Origin: Rhodoplanes sp963712435 | GTDB taxonomy: Bacteria > Pseudomonadota > Alphaproteobacteria > Rhizobiales > Xanthobacteraceae | Reading direction: 5' to 3' | Length of the DNA stretch: 64,000 nucleotides | Assembly: GCA_963712435.1 (NCBI GenBank) | Contig: CAVQIB010000004.1 | Location: forward strand, 124,001-188,000 | In this document: positions 28,766 to 37,790 of the stretch, in pieces | Numbering within the stretch: the stretch's first letter is position 1 | Layout of the letters: every line of letters starts with the position of its first letter | Position numbers and translations under genes: made by a program | Notes under the pieces: generated by a model | The model's database searches: none | What the model saw: only the letters and a program-made list of their open reading frames with translations | Told to the model about the DNA's origin: nothing

Positions 28766-29911
28766 GCGCTTCGCGCCCGCGGTGAATGCTGTCGGTGAGC
28801 TCGTCCGACCACGGCGTGTTGGCGGCGAGCGCGCGGCGCAGCGCGATGAAGTCGACCTCGCGGCCGGTCTCCTTGGTGCCTTCGTTGAAGGCGCGGAAGC
28901 CGGCGCGCGCTTCGGTCATCATGTTGAGCGCGAGCCAGGCGCGGGAATTTTCCTTGTTGCGGTTCCAGGCGTCGAGCTTGGGCTTGCGCAGTTCCTCGAT
29001 CGTCTTGGTCGTGCAGTCGGGGAAGGTGTAGAGCAGCTTGGTGCACAGCGCCTCGACCTTCTCGTCGAGCAGGACGAGATCGACCGTGCCGCGCTTCATC
29101 AGCGTCCTGCCCGGCCTTGAGCGCGTCGCCGGTCTTCGGCTTGCCGAAGACGATGCGGCCGAATTCGTCGGTGATGCGGCGCGGTCTCGACCAGCGGATT
29201 GGCGACGAACTTGCCGTCGACCTTCAGCGCCGGCACGATGTCGGTGATCATGCCCATGAAATAGGCCTCGTGCGCGGAGAACGGCTCGCACAGCACGCAG
29301 GCCACCATCGCGCGCTCGGCGCCGATGATGACCGGGCAGGAAATCGGTCGCGCCGCCGATCGGCGCCGAGCCGTGCTTGGGGCCGGCCTGGCCGAACCGC
29401 GCAAGGTCCTGCGCGACCGAGAAGTCGCAGGCCATGCCGATCTCCTGGCCGCCGCCGATGCGCATGCCGTTGACGCGGCAGATCACCGGCTTGTCGCAGG
29501 CGAGGATCGCCGACACCATGTCGTTGAACAGCCGCATGTAGCCGCGGTATTCCTGCGGATTGCCGGCGTAGTATTCGGCGTATTCCTTGGTGTTGCCGCC
29601 GGTGCAGAAGGCCTTGTCGCCGGCGCCGGTGAACACGACCGCGACGACGTCGCGCGCGGCGCTCGCCGCGCGGAAGGCGAGGATCACCGCTCTTCACCAT
29701 GTCGGTGGTGTAGGAATTGAACTGGCTCGGATTGTCGAGCGTGATCCACGCATTGTAGAGGCCGGCGACCGGCTTGCCGTCCTCGCCTTTGACCGGCCGC
29801 TTCTCGTAGATCACGCCCTTGCCGACGCCTTGCGCACGGAATGCTCGGCGACGAGATCGTGATCCTTCGGCTTCCCGGTCACTGATGACTGCGGACGGCT
29901 TGCACGGACAT
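28763..29911 (-). CDS. oah: 6-oxocyclohex-1-ene-1-carbonyl-CoA hydrolase (frameshifted)
   Basis: Crotonase-family enzyme that hydrates and hydrolytically opens the ring of 6-oxocyclohexene-carbonyl-CoA to 3-hydroxypimelyl-CoA. The span of about 382 codons matches the known length near 377. Conserved stretches are AWITLDNPSQFNSYTTDMVK, AFCTGGNTKEYAEYYAGNP, CRVNGMRIGGGQEIGMACD and FGQAGPKHGSAPIGGATDFL. Start at ATG 29911, 12 bp after the had stop. Indels occur near 29870, 29840, 29690, 29340, 29185 and 29105. This gene marks the Thauera/Magnetospirillum-type pathway rather than the BadHI route of Rhodopseudomonas. Confidence 0.91.
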
Positions 29912-29923
29912 GGCTGACTTTCC

Positions 29924-31002
29924 TCACGGGGTGGGAACGAGGACGGCGCGGCGCTTGCAGCTCGCCGGCGTGAACGGCTTCGAACACCTGGTTGATGTCG
30001 GCGAGCGGATGCTTCTCGACGAACGACGTCCGACCTTGACGCTTGCCGTCTGAGCACCAGTTCGAGCGCGCCGGGATAGAGCTCCGGCGGACAGCCCCAG
30101 TTGCCGAGCGCGCGGGCGTGGAAGGCCATCAGGTTCGACAGCCGGACCTCGACCTTGTCCATGGTGAAGCCGACCACGCCGAGCGTCGCGCCGTGATTGA
30201 GCAGGCCGAACGCGGTCTCCTGCCCGGCGCGGGTGCCCGAGCATTCGAAGATGATCCATTCGCTTCGGACGCAGGCCGCGCTCCTTGGCGAAGCCTGGAT
30301 CGCCCCCTTCAGCTCGCGCGGCGGCAGCTTGCGCGCGTTCAGCGTCAGCGCCGCGCCGTGCCGGCGGCGATCGCCGCGAGCTTCGTCGTCGCTGACGTCG
30401 ATCGCGACCACCGTGCCGCCGAAGGCGTTGGCGATCTGCGCGCAGTAGCCGCCGACGCCGCCGACGCCGTTGACGATCGACGAGATCGCCCGGCCGCGAC
30501 GCCGGCCTGCACGACCGCCTGATAGGGCGTCGTCACCGCGTCGGCGACGACCGACAGGTCGGCGAGATCGAGGCCGGCCGCCTTGAGCCGGCCTTCGTCG
30601 ACCGGACACAGTCCGTGCGCCGGCACGACGATGTGGGTGGCGAAGCCGCCATGGATGTCGTTGCCCGGCATCTTCTGGTTCGGGCAGATGGTGGCCTTGC
30701 CGCGCCGGCAGGCGTCGCAGGTGCCGCAGGGGATCACCGCCGGAACGATCACCGCCTGGCCCTTCCAGGCCTCGGCGCCGGCGCCGGCCGCGACCACATG
30801 GCCGCTGATCTCGTGGCCGAGGCACAGCGGCAGCGCGTGGTTGGTGCGCACGCCGTCGTAATAGTAGCCGAGATCGGTGTGGCAGACGCCGCAGCCGGCG
30901 ATCTCGACCACGACTTCGCCGGGCGCCGGCTTCGGCATCGAATCCGACCGGCGCAGCGGCGCGCCCTGGCGCCGTCATCATCCAGCGAACGCGCTTGCGC
31001 AT
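29924..31002 (-). CDS. had: 6-hydroxycyclohex-1-ene-1-carbonyl-CoA dehydrogenase (frameshifted)
   Basis: NAD+-dependent zinc dehydrogenase that oxidises the hydroxyacyl-CoA formed by Dch. Catalytic zinc motifs are CGVCHTD and LGHEISGH, with structural cysteines in CGTCDACRRGKATIC and a nucleotide site GVGGVGGYCAQI. Start at ATG 31002 (MRKRVRWMMTAPG); stop TGA at 29924. Indels are near 30965, 30490, 30395, 30265 and 30030. It is the first gene of the minus-strand operon, divergent from korA, with a shared 220-bp promoter region. The paralogue at 7.9 kb is intact. Confidence 0.91.
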
Positions 31003-31100
31003 CGCGCCATGTCCCCGGCTCGTTTCCCTCGCCCTTTTCGGGTCTCGCGGAAGTTGGCTGCTGAGGCCTTGCGCCGCATTGACATGGCAACGGTCAGCCG

Positions 31101-31127
31101 GATTACCGTAATCAAGTACTGGAATGC
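31101..31127. promoter_or_regulatory. Divergent had/kor promoter elements
   Basis: A perfect inverted repeat GATTAC-C-GTAATC (31101-31113) is directly followed by AGTACTGGAATGC (31115-31127), the exact 13-mer found at 7776-7788. They lie between had (start 31002) and korA (start 31224), 97 bp before korA. A regulator of both had loci is inferred. No regulator gene is present in the window. Confidence 0.6.
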
Positions 31128-31223
31128 GTAAATTCGAGTCAGATACGAATCACCGTCTGCAGCGACGGATCGCCGGGGACAAGCGACGCGCACCGCGGAC
31201 GGCGGACCAAGCAGGGAGGCGAC

Positions 31224-32960
31224 ATGGCAGCGCCAGACGTTTCGATCGCCATCGTCGGCAGCGGCGGCGCCGGCGTCCTGACCGCCGGCGGCATGCTGCT
31301 GGAAGCGGCCAGCGCCGCGGGCTGGCACGGCCTGCTGACGCGCTCGGTCGGCCCGCAGATCCGCGGCGGCGAGGCCGCCGCCCTGGTGCGGCTGGCGACG
31401 CATCCGGTCGAGTGCCTGCCCGACCGCTTCGACCTGCTGATCGGCATCGACTGGCTCAACGCGCAGCGCTTCGACGCCGAAATCCCGCTCGGTCCGGACA
31501 GCCTGGTGATCAGCGATCCGCGCGGCGGCGACCGCCGCCGGCGTCGCCGACGTCCGGCGCCCGCGCTGGTCGACGTCGCCGATCAAGGAGATGACCAAGG
31601 CGAACCCCGAGGGGCGCGCCAACATGATCGCGCTCGGGATCGCCGCGACGCCTGCTCGGCCTCGACGAAGCGACGTCTGCAGCGATCTGATCGCGAAGCG
31701 CTTCGGCGAAAGGGACCGGCGGCGCGTCGAGGCCAGTCTCGCCGCGCATCAAGGCCGGCGCGCGACGCCGTCGGCCGCGAACGCTCGGCGTCGACACGCT
31801 CGCGCCGCGCGCAACGCAACCGGCCAAGCGCTGGCTGATCACCGGCAACGAAGCGACCGCGCTCGGCGCGCGTGCGCGGCGGCGTCCGCTTTGCCGCCGC
31901 CTATCCGATCACGCCGGCGACCGAAATTCTCGAATGGCTGGCGCCGAACCTGCCGCAGGTCGGCGGCGTGCTGCTGCAGGCCGAGGACGAGCTGGCCTCG
32001 ATCAACATGATCATCGGCGCGTCGTTTGGCGGCACGCCGGCGCTCACGGCGACCTCCGGCCCGGGCCTCTCGCTGATGATCGAGGCGCTCGGCCTCGCGA
32101 CCGCCGCGGAGATGCCGATCGTCGTCGTCGACGTCATGCGCGGCGGGCCGTCGACCGGCATCCCGACCAAGTCCGAGCAGGCCGATCTCAACATCGCGGT
32201 CTATGGCCTGCACGGCGACGCGCCGCATCTCGTGCTGGCGCCGCAGTCGGTCGCCGATTGCCTGTTCACCACGCAATGGGCGGTCCATCTGGCCGAAGCG
32301 CTGCAGACGCCGGCCATCGTGCTGTCCGACCAGTTCGTCGGCCAGGCGCAGGCCGGCGATCGAGCGGCCGGCCGACGTCGCCTTCATCGGCGCAGCGGCT
32401 GACGGCGACGCGACATCGCGGCGCCCTACAAGCGCTACGCGCTCGGCGGCACCGGCGTGTCGCCGATGGCGATTCCCGGGACGCGCGGCGGCCAGTACAC
32501 CGCCGACGGCCTCACCCACACCGAGCGCGGCATTCCGACCGGCAGCGCCGACGATCATCGCGCGCAGCTCGACAAGCGGCGCGACAAGCTGGAGCGCTTC
32601 GACTACGGCGACCACTGGGCGACGATCGAAGGCGACGGCGACACTGGCCGTGCTCACCTGGGGCTCGCTGACCGGCGCGGTGCGCGAGGCGATCGCGCGG
32701 GCGCGCGCCGAGGGGGTTGCGGCGCGCCTCATCGCTCCGCGTCTGCTCTCGCCGGCGCGGCCGAAGGAGATGGACGCGGCGCTGGCAGGCGTGCCAAGCG
32801 CTGCTCGTGGTCGAGCAGAGCCACAGCGCCCAGTTCCATCGCTATCTGCGGCGCACTATACGCTGCCCGCGACGTGCGGGTGCTTGCACCGCGCCGGGAC
32901 CGCTGCCGATTGCGGCCGGGCGAAATCCACCGCGCGCTCATGGAATGGAGGAACGCATGA
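31224..32960 (+). CDS. korA: 2-oxoacid:ferredoxin oxidoreductase, fused gamma-alpha subunit KorA (frameshifted)
   Basis: Large subunit of a 2-oxoglutarate-type ferredoxin oxidoreductase, about 575 residues. The N-terminal gamma domain (IAIVGSGGAGVLTAGGML, SVGPQIRGGE) is fused to the alpha domain (GVRFAAAYPITPATEI, TSGPGLSLM, MRGGPSTGIPTKSEQADL). In benzoate degraders this enzyme regenerates reduced ferredoxin for benzoyl-CoA reductase, with 2-oxoglutarate as electron source. AGGGAGG precedes ATG 31224. Indels near 31530, 31645, 31665, 31870, 32360, 32640 and 32790 break the frame. Stop overlaps korB start. Confidence 0.89.
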
Positions 32961-33795
32961 TCGCCGTGGACCCGCTGGCCTGCAAGCCGGCCGACTACAA
33001 GTCCGACGATCAAGCCGATCTGGTGTCCCGGCTGCGGCGACTATCACGTGCTGCTGTCGTTCACGCGCGCCTTCGCCGAGCTCGGCCTGCCGCCGGAGGA
33101 GATCGCCGTCGTCTCGGGGATCGGCTGCTCGTCGCGCATTCCCGCCTACACGAATTGCTACGGCTTTCACGGCGTGCACGGGCGCTCGCTGGCGGTCGCC
33201 GTCGGGCCTGAAAGTGGCGCGGCCCGATCTCACCGTGCGTGGTCGCGAGCGGCGACGGCGACGGCTACTCGATCGGCGGCAATCATTTCCTGCACGCCTG
33301 CCGGCGCAACATCGACCTGACCTATGTCGTCATGGACAACCACATCTACGGCATGACCAAGGGCCAGCCGTCGCCGACCACCGAGCCGGACTGGGACACG
33401 GCGCTGTCGCCCGGGCGGCACCGGCCTGCGCCCGTTCCATCCGCTGGTGATCGCGCTCGCGTCCGGCGCCAACTTCATCGCACGCTGCTTCTCCGGCGAG
33501 CCCAACGAGACCGCAGCGTCATCGTCGAGGCGATCCGGCATCCGGGCTTCTCGTTCGTCGAAATGCTCAGCCCGTGCGTCACCTTCCGGCCCGACCAGAA
33601 GGACTGGAAGAACCTCGTGCACGCCGCGCCGGTCGCGCGCGACCAACGATCCCGCGCGCGCCGCGCGCCGCCTCATGACCGACGACGGCTTCAATCTCGG
33701 CGTTCTCTATCGCGGCGACCGCCGGCCCTATCAGCCGGAGGTCGGGCAGTCCGAGCATCGATCTTGCCGAGCTGGAAAAGGATTTCGAGCTATGA
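32957..33795 (+). CDS. korB: 2-oxoacid:ferredoxin oxidoreductase beta subunit KorB (frameshifted)
   Basis: Thiamine-diphosphate-binding beta subunit, about 278 residues. Visible are GIGCSSRIPAYTNCYGFHGVHGR, the ThDP motif ASGDGDGYSIGGNHFLHA and MDNHIYGMTKGQPSPTT, plus FVEMLSPCVTF. Indels near 33020, 33210, 33415, 33520 and 33755 interrupt it. The probable stop overlaps the next gene's ATG (ATGA, 33792-33795), so korA, korB and the ferritin-like gene form one operon divergent from had. Confidence 0.89.
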
Positions 33796-34361
33796 GCGCG
33801 TCAGACGATCGCGACGACGCAACGAAGGGCGAGCCTGGCGACGACGGGCCGCAGATCGCGACTCTCGCCGACCTGTTCGCGGTCGCCTACCGGATCGAGG
33901 CCGACGCGGTCGAGCGTTATCATCTGCTCGCCGACCAGATGGAGACGCACAACAATGCCGAGCTCGCTTTCGTGTTTCGCGATCTTGCCCGCGCGGAAGG
34001 CATTCATCGCGACGAGATCCAGCGCATGGCCGGCGACATCGACGTGGTCGCGCATGCGAGCCGAATGCCTGATTGGCGCCGGGGCGAGAGCCCGGAAGAG
34101 GCCGATCTCGGCGCCGCGCATTATCTGATGACGCCATGGCACGCGCTGAAGATGGCGCTCGCCGGCGAGGAGCGCGCGCTCAGCTACTTTCAGCATGTGG
34201 TCGCGACGGCAAACGACCCGAAGGTCCAGGAGATGGCGAAGGAGTTCGTCGAAGAGGAGGCCGAGCACGTCAATCTGTGCCATCGGCTGCTGCGCAAATA
34301 TCCCGCGCCGCAGGGCGAATCCTGGCCGGACGATCCCGATCCCGCCACTGCACAAGAGTGA
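33792..34361 (+). CDS. Rubrerythrin-like diiron (ferritin-like) protein
   Basis: Intact 189-residue four-helix protein. Diiron ligands are suggested by EADAVERYHLLADQ, EGIHRDEI, GEERALSYFQHV and EEEAEHVNLCHRLL. There is no rubredoxin domain. Rubrerythrin-like proteins remove peroxide in anaerobes. Its coupling to korB suggests protection of oxygen-sensitive ferredoxin and reductase clusters. Acidic low-complexity N-terminus (residues 1-20). Confidence 0.84.
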   Translation: MSASDDRDDATKGEPGDDGPQIATLADLFAVAYRIEADAVERYHLLADQMETHNNAELAFVFRDLARAEGIHRDEIQRMAGDIDVVAHASRMPDWRRGESPEEADLGAAHYLMTPWHALKMALAGEERALSYFQHVVATANDPKVQEMAKEFVEEEAEHVNLCHRLLRKYPAPQGESWPDDPDPATAQE

Positions 34362-34398
34362 GGCGCAGGCCCCGGTTTCGATGCTCTCGAGTGAGGCG

Positions 34399-34410
34399 GT
34401 TGTATGCCAA
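34399..34410. promoter_or_regulatory. Candidate operator GTTGTATGCCAA (copy 1)
   Basis: This 12-mer recurs exactly at 41226-41237, upstream of the other gcd transcription unit. It is an imperfect palindrome (TTG-GCATAC-AA when read on the other strand), of a form often bound by GntR/FadR-type regulators. It lies about 113 bp before the small-subunit gene at 34523. Confidence 0.5.
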
Positions 34411-34522
34411 AAAGGGCACGATGTAGGGGTTATTTCGCTTTCCTGACCGCACGCAAGGGACTAAGAGAGCGCACGCGTTCAGCTGACTTGCAACGACGAG
34501 GCGTTACGCACGGGGAAACGGC

Positions 34523-34672
34523 ATGGACAAACTGGCTTTCGGATTAACGATGATGATCGTGGGCGTGGGAGGCACGTTCCTCACGCTGACGATCCTCATC
34601 TGGTCGATCTACCTGTTGAAAAAAGTCTTCCCACTGTCTGCTGAAGGCAGCGGCAAAGCCAAGCAGTCCTAG
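34523..34672 (+). CDS. Small membrane subunit of glutaconyl-CoA/oxaloacetate decarboxylase type
   Basis: A 49-residue protein with one transmembrane helix (about residues 7-31) and a short charged tail (AEGSGKAKQS). Small one-helix subunits (OadG/GcdD type) help assemble the Na+-pumping biotin decarboxylases. It sits 12 bp upstream of gcdB, on the same transcript. Identification rests on size, topology and position. Confidence 0.65.
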   Translation: MDKLAFGLTMMIVGVGGTFLTLTILIWSIYLLKKVFPLSAEGSGKAKQS

Positions 34673-34684
34673 CGGGAGGAAATC

Positions 34685-35923
34685 ATGCTCTCAAGCATCG
34701 TATCCGGCCTCCAAGGCCTCACCGACGGCGTTACGTTCCTGTTCACGATCGGCGGACTGAAGAACGTCATCATGCTGCTGATCGGCGGCACGCTGATCTA
34801 TCTCGGCGTGAAGAAGGAGGTCGAGCCGCTGCTGCTGGTGCCGATCGGGTTCGGCTGCGTCCTCGTCAACATCCCGCTCAGCGAGCTGATGCATCAGGGC
34901 ATCGACTCCGGCGCCAAGCAGGTGCTCGAGGCCATGGGCGCCGCCGCTCCCGAGGCGCTGCAGGCGATGGCCAAGGACGACACCGGCTTCCTGCGCACCA
35001 TCTACAATATGGGCATCGCCAACGAACTGTTTCCGCTGCTGATCTTCGTCGGCATCGGGGCGATGACCGATTTCACGCCGCTGCTCGAAAACCCGAAGAT
35101 CCTGCTGTTCGGCGCCGCCGGCCAGTGCGGCATCTTCCTCACGCTGCTGCTCGCGCTCGCGCTCGGCTTCCCGCAGCTGCAGGCGTGTCGCATCGCCGTC
35201 GATCGGCGCCTGCGACGGGCCGACCGCGATCTATGTCGCCTCGCAATACGCGCCCGAACTGCTCGGCCCGATCTCGGTCGCCGCCTATTCCTACATGGCG
35301 CTGGTGCCGATCATCCAGCCGCCGATCATGAAGGCGCTGACGACCGAGAAGGAGCGCACCACGCCGCATGCCGGCGGTGAAGGACGCGTCTCGCCGACGC
35401 CGCGCTGATCTTCCCGATCGTCGTGACGATCATCACCGGACTGATCGCGCCCAAGGGCCTGCCGCTGATGGGCATCGATCATGCTCGGCAACTTCATGCA
35501 CGAAAGCGGCGCGTGTCGCGCGCCTGACCAAGGCGTCGGAGAACGAGATCGCCAATATCGCGACGCTCTTCCTCGGCGTCGCCATCGGCGCGACCATGCA
35601 GGCCGAGGCGTTCCTGAAGCCCACGACGCTGGCGATCTTCGCGCTCGGCTTCGTCGCGATCTGCCTCGACACCGTGGTCGGCGTGCTGTTCGGCAAGGTC
35701 TGGTACTGTCTGTCCGGCGGCAAGATGAACCCGCTGATCGGCGCGGCCGGCATCTCGGCCTATCCGATGGCGGCGCGCGTGGTGCAGGCGCGAAGGCCAG
35801 CGCTACGACAAGCAGAACTTCCTGCTGATGCACGCCATGGGCGCCAATACCGGCGGCCAGATCGGCTCGGTCGCCGCCGCCGCCGTGATGCTCTCCGTGC
35901 TCAAGGGCATGGGCCTGATCTGA
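34685..35923 (+). CDS. gcdB: Na+-translocating decarboxylase beta subunit GcdB (frameshifted)
   Basis: Integral membrane subunit that couples decarboxylation of carboxybiotin to Na+ export, about 412 residues. The key aspartate region SIGACDGPTAIYVA and the C-terminal NTGGQIGSVAAAAV are present and match the OadB/GcdB family. GGGAGGAA precedes ATG 34685. Indels near 35185, 35385, 35480, 35515 and 35790 interrupt the frame. A strong hairpin follows the stop. Together with gcdA, gcdC and the acyl-CoA dehydrogenase this points to glutaconyl-CoA as substrate. Confidence 0.88.
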
Positions 35924-35940
35924 CCAAGGCGGAACGTCTC

Positions 35941-35970
35941 GATGCGCCGCTTTTGTGAAAGCGGCGCATC
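35941..35970. terminator. Hairpin terminator after gcdB
   Basis: A perfect 13-bp stem (GATGCGCCGCTTT / AAAGCGGCGCATC) with a TGTG loop lies 17 bp after the gcdB stop. It lacks a following T run, so termination may be inefficient or Rho-aided. Confidence 0.65.
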
Positions 35971-35982
35971 AGACGGTTCCTG

Positions 35983-36657
35983 CCCTCATGGTGAGGAGCG
36001 CAGCGGAGCTGCGCGTCTCGAACCATGCTCGCCGGCAGGGCTTGCAAGCATCCTTCGAGACGCGGCCGTTCGGCCGCTCCTCAGGATGAGGTTAATCATC
36101 CCGTGTCAGTCGTTTGCGATTTAGACCAGCGCCAATCTCGTTAGGACCGATCACGGTCTCCCTCATGGTGAGGAGCGCAGCGGAGCTGCGCGTCTCGAAC
36201 CATGCTCGCCGGCAGGGCTTGCAAGCATCCTTCGAGACGCGGCCGTTCGGCCGCTCCTCAGGATGAGGTTAATCATCCCGTGTCAGTCGTTTGCGATTTA
36301 GACCAGCGCCAATCTCGTTAGGACCGATCACGGTCTCCCTCATGGTGAGGAGCGCAGCGGAGCTGCGCGTCTCGAACCATGCTCGCCGGCAGGGCTTGCG
36401 AGCATCCTTCGAGACGCGGCCGTTCGGCCGCTCCTCAGGATGAGGTCAATCATCCCGTGTCAGTCGTTTGCGATTTAGACCAGCGCCAATCTCGTTAGGA
36501 CTGATCACGGTCTTCCCCTCATCGTGAGGAGCGCAGCGGAGCTGCACGTCTCGAACCATGCTCGCCGGCAGGGCTTGCAAGCATCCTTCGAGACGCGGCC
36601 CCTCGGCCGCTCCTCAGGAGAGGTGAGATGACTCCCGGCCAGTCGTTTGCGATTTAG
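35983..36657. repeat. Tandem array of four 177-bp REP-like units
   Basis: Units begin with CCCTCATGGTGAGGAGCGCA at 35983, 36160, 36337 and (ATCGTG variant, two extra bases) 36516. Each contains long inverted arms: TGAGGAGCG against CGCTCCTCA, and GCGTCTCGAA against TTCGAGACGC. A unique tail with GTCAGTCGTTTGCGATTTAG follows. The first three are nearly identical and the last is truncated near 36657. The arms match a palindromic element widespread in Bradyrhizobium relatives. The array end supplies the stop codon of the 36654-37640 gene. Confidence 0.9.
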
Positions 36658-37640
36658 GGTGCGCGCGCCTGCGCCGAGTTTTCGTCGCCCATCAGCGAGG
36701 ATATGTCGACGGCTTCGAAGTCCGAGCCCTTGAGCTGGCCGAGCTGACGGAGTTCGTCGTTGTTCCAGGCGTCGTTCGGCGCGCCGGACAGGAACCAGGG
36801 CGAGCCGTTGTCGGCCAGGAACATGCCGTAGGTCTTGAGCGCGCGCAGGATCGCCTGGTTCTTGGGCGAGAAGCGACTGATGTCCACGCTGGCTTTCAAG
36901 CGGAAGCGTTGGCCCATGGGCGGCAGCGCCGCGTCGTCAGAGCTTGAAGCGAAATGCCGCGCCGGCCACACATAGGCCTTGCGCGTCCGCGGCGCGGTAA
37001 AGCGCAGCGCATGCCTGATCTCGCCCGCCGCCGCCTCATCGTGCCGCACCAGTCCGGGGAAGATCGGCAGGCCCGCGGCGTCCGCGCTCGTCCAGCCGTC
37101 CTGGCGCAATTCATTGCCTTCGAGGTCGAAGCGCGCGCTCGACGCGGCGCTCCAGCTGCCGTCGGCATTGGAGACCGCCTTGTAGAGCTCGAACAGCGTA
37201 CAGCTTCCCTGCTGCACCACGAGCACGTGCCGGTCGTCCTTGCTGTTCGGGCCGCCTTCGACCGGAGCCTCGCGTGGAATCGGGTAAGGCCCGGGATCGC
37301 TCTCGTCGGCGGCGGGTTGCTCATCGCCGAAGGGCTTGAAGTGAATCTGAACCTTGGGTTGGCTCATCGGCACGACGACGTAAGGAATGCCGATCGGGCC
37401 GCCCTCATACAGGCCTTCGCCGAAGTCGGGCTTGAGGCCTGCTTGTGCGCCGATGCTGGCCACGTACTGCTCCGACTGCGGGTCGACCGGGAGCGCATCG
37501 ACGGGCGTGTTCCAGATATTGTCGCTCGGAAATACGGGGCATCCGTCAATCGTTGGCCCCGCGCTCTGCGCCGCTCCCGATGGAGCGTAACAAGGGAGGA
37601 GAGGCGCCAGGACCAGGGCAGCGATAAATCTTCGGCGCAT
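36654..37640 (-). CDS. Secreted conserved protein of unknown function
   Basis: Intact 328-residue protein with a signal peptide (residues 1-24, ending GAAQS). The start of the mature part, CPVFPSDNIWNTPVDALPV, is a recognisable conserved N-terminus of bacterial secreted proteins, but I know of no function. It is Asp/Pro rich in the middle. The stop lies in the tandem repeat, so the array probably replaced the native 3' end. It sits between the two gcd units on the minus strand, with no sign of belonging to the pathway. Confidence 0.75.
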   Translation of the reverse strand: MRRRFIAALVLAPLLPCYAPSGAAQSAGPTIDGCPVFPSDNIWNTPVDALPVDPQSEQYVASIGAQAGLKPDFGEGLYEGGPIGIPYVVVPMSQPKVQIHFKPFGDEQPAADESDPGPYPIPREAPVEGGPNSKDDRHVLVVQQGSCTLFELYKAVSNADGSWSAASSARFDLEGNELRQDGWTSADAAGLPIFPGLVRHDEAAAGEIRHALRFTAPRTRKAYVWPARHFASSSDDAALPPMGQRFRLKASVDISRFSPKNQAILRALKTYGMFLADNGSPWFLSGAPNDAWNNDELRQLGQLKGSDFEAVDISSLMGDENSAQARAP

Positions 37641-37790
37641 GGGTCGCCTCCCGCTGACATTCTCGACGAGTCTAATCGCCCAGCTCAGGAAAAGTTCTGT
37701 CGTGAGACGCGCCGCGCCGCGAATTCAAGCTCCTGGGGCATTGGGCTCGCGGGCGGGCATGTCGGCGCTGACGGCCGGGAGATCGGCGCA

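Noticed and set aside
23012..31002. The bcr/had operon as a set of pseudogenes
   Set aside because: Frame breaks are numerous, but cluster cysteines, nucleotide motifs and conserved ends remain in the expected order and no genuine nonsense mutations were needed to explain them.
23012..31002. Rhodopseudomonas-type badDEFG assignment
   Set aside because: Subunit order is the same, but had, oah and dch are in the operon and badI/badK are not, so Thauera-style bcr names were used.
35983..36657. Possible CRISPR array
   Set aside because: The repeat period is 177 bp with no unique spacers; units are contiguous near-identical copies with internal palindromes, so it is a tandem REP array.
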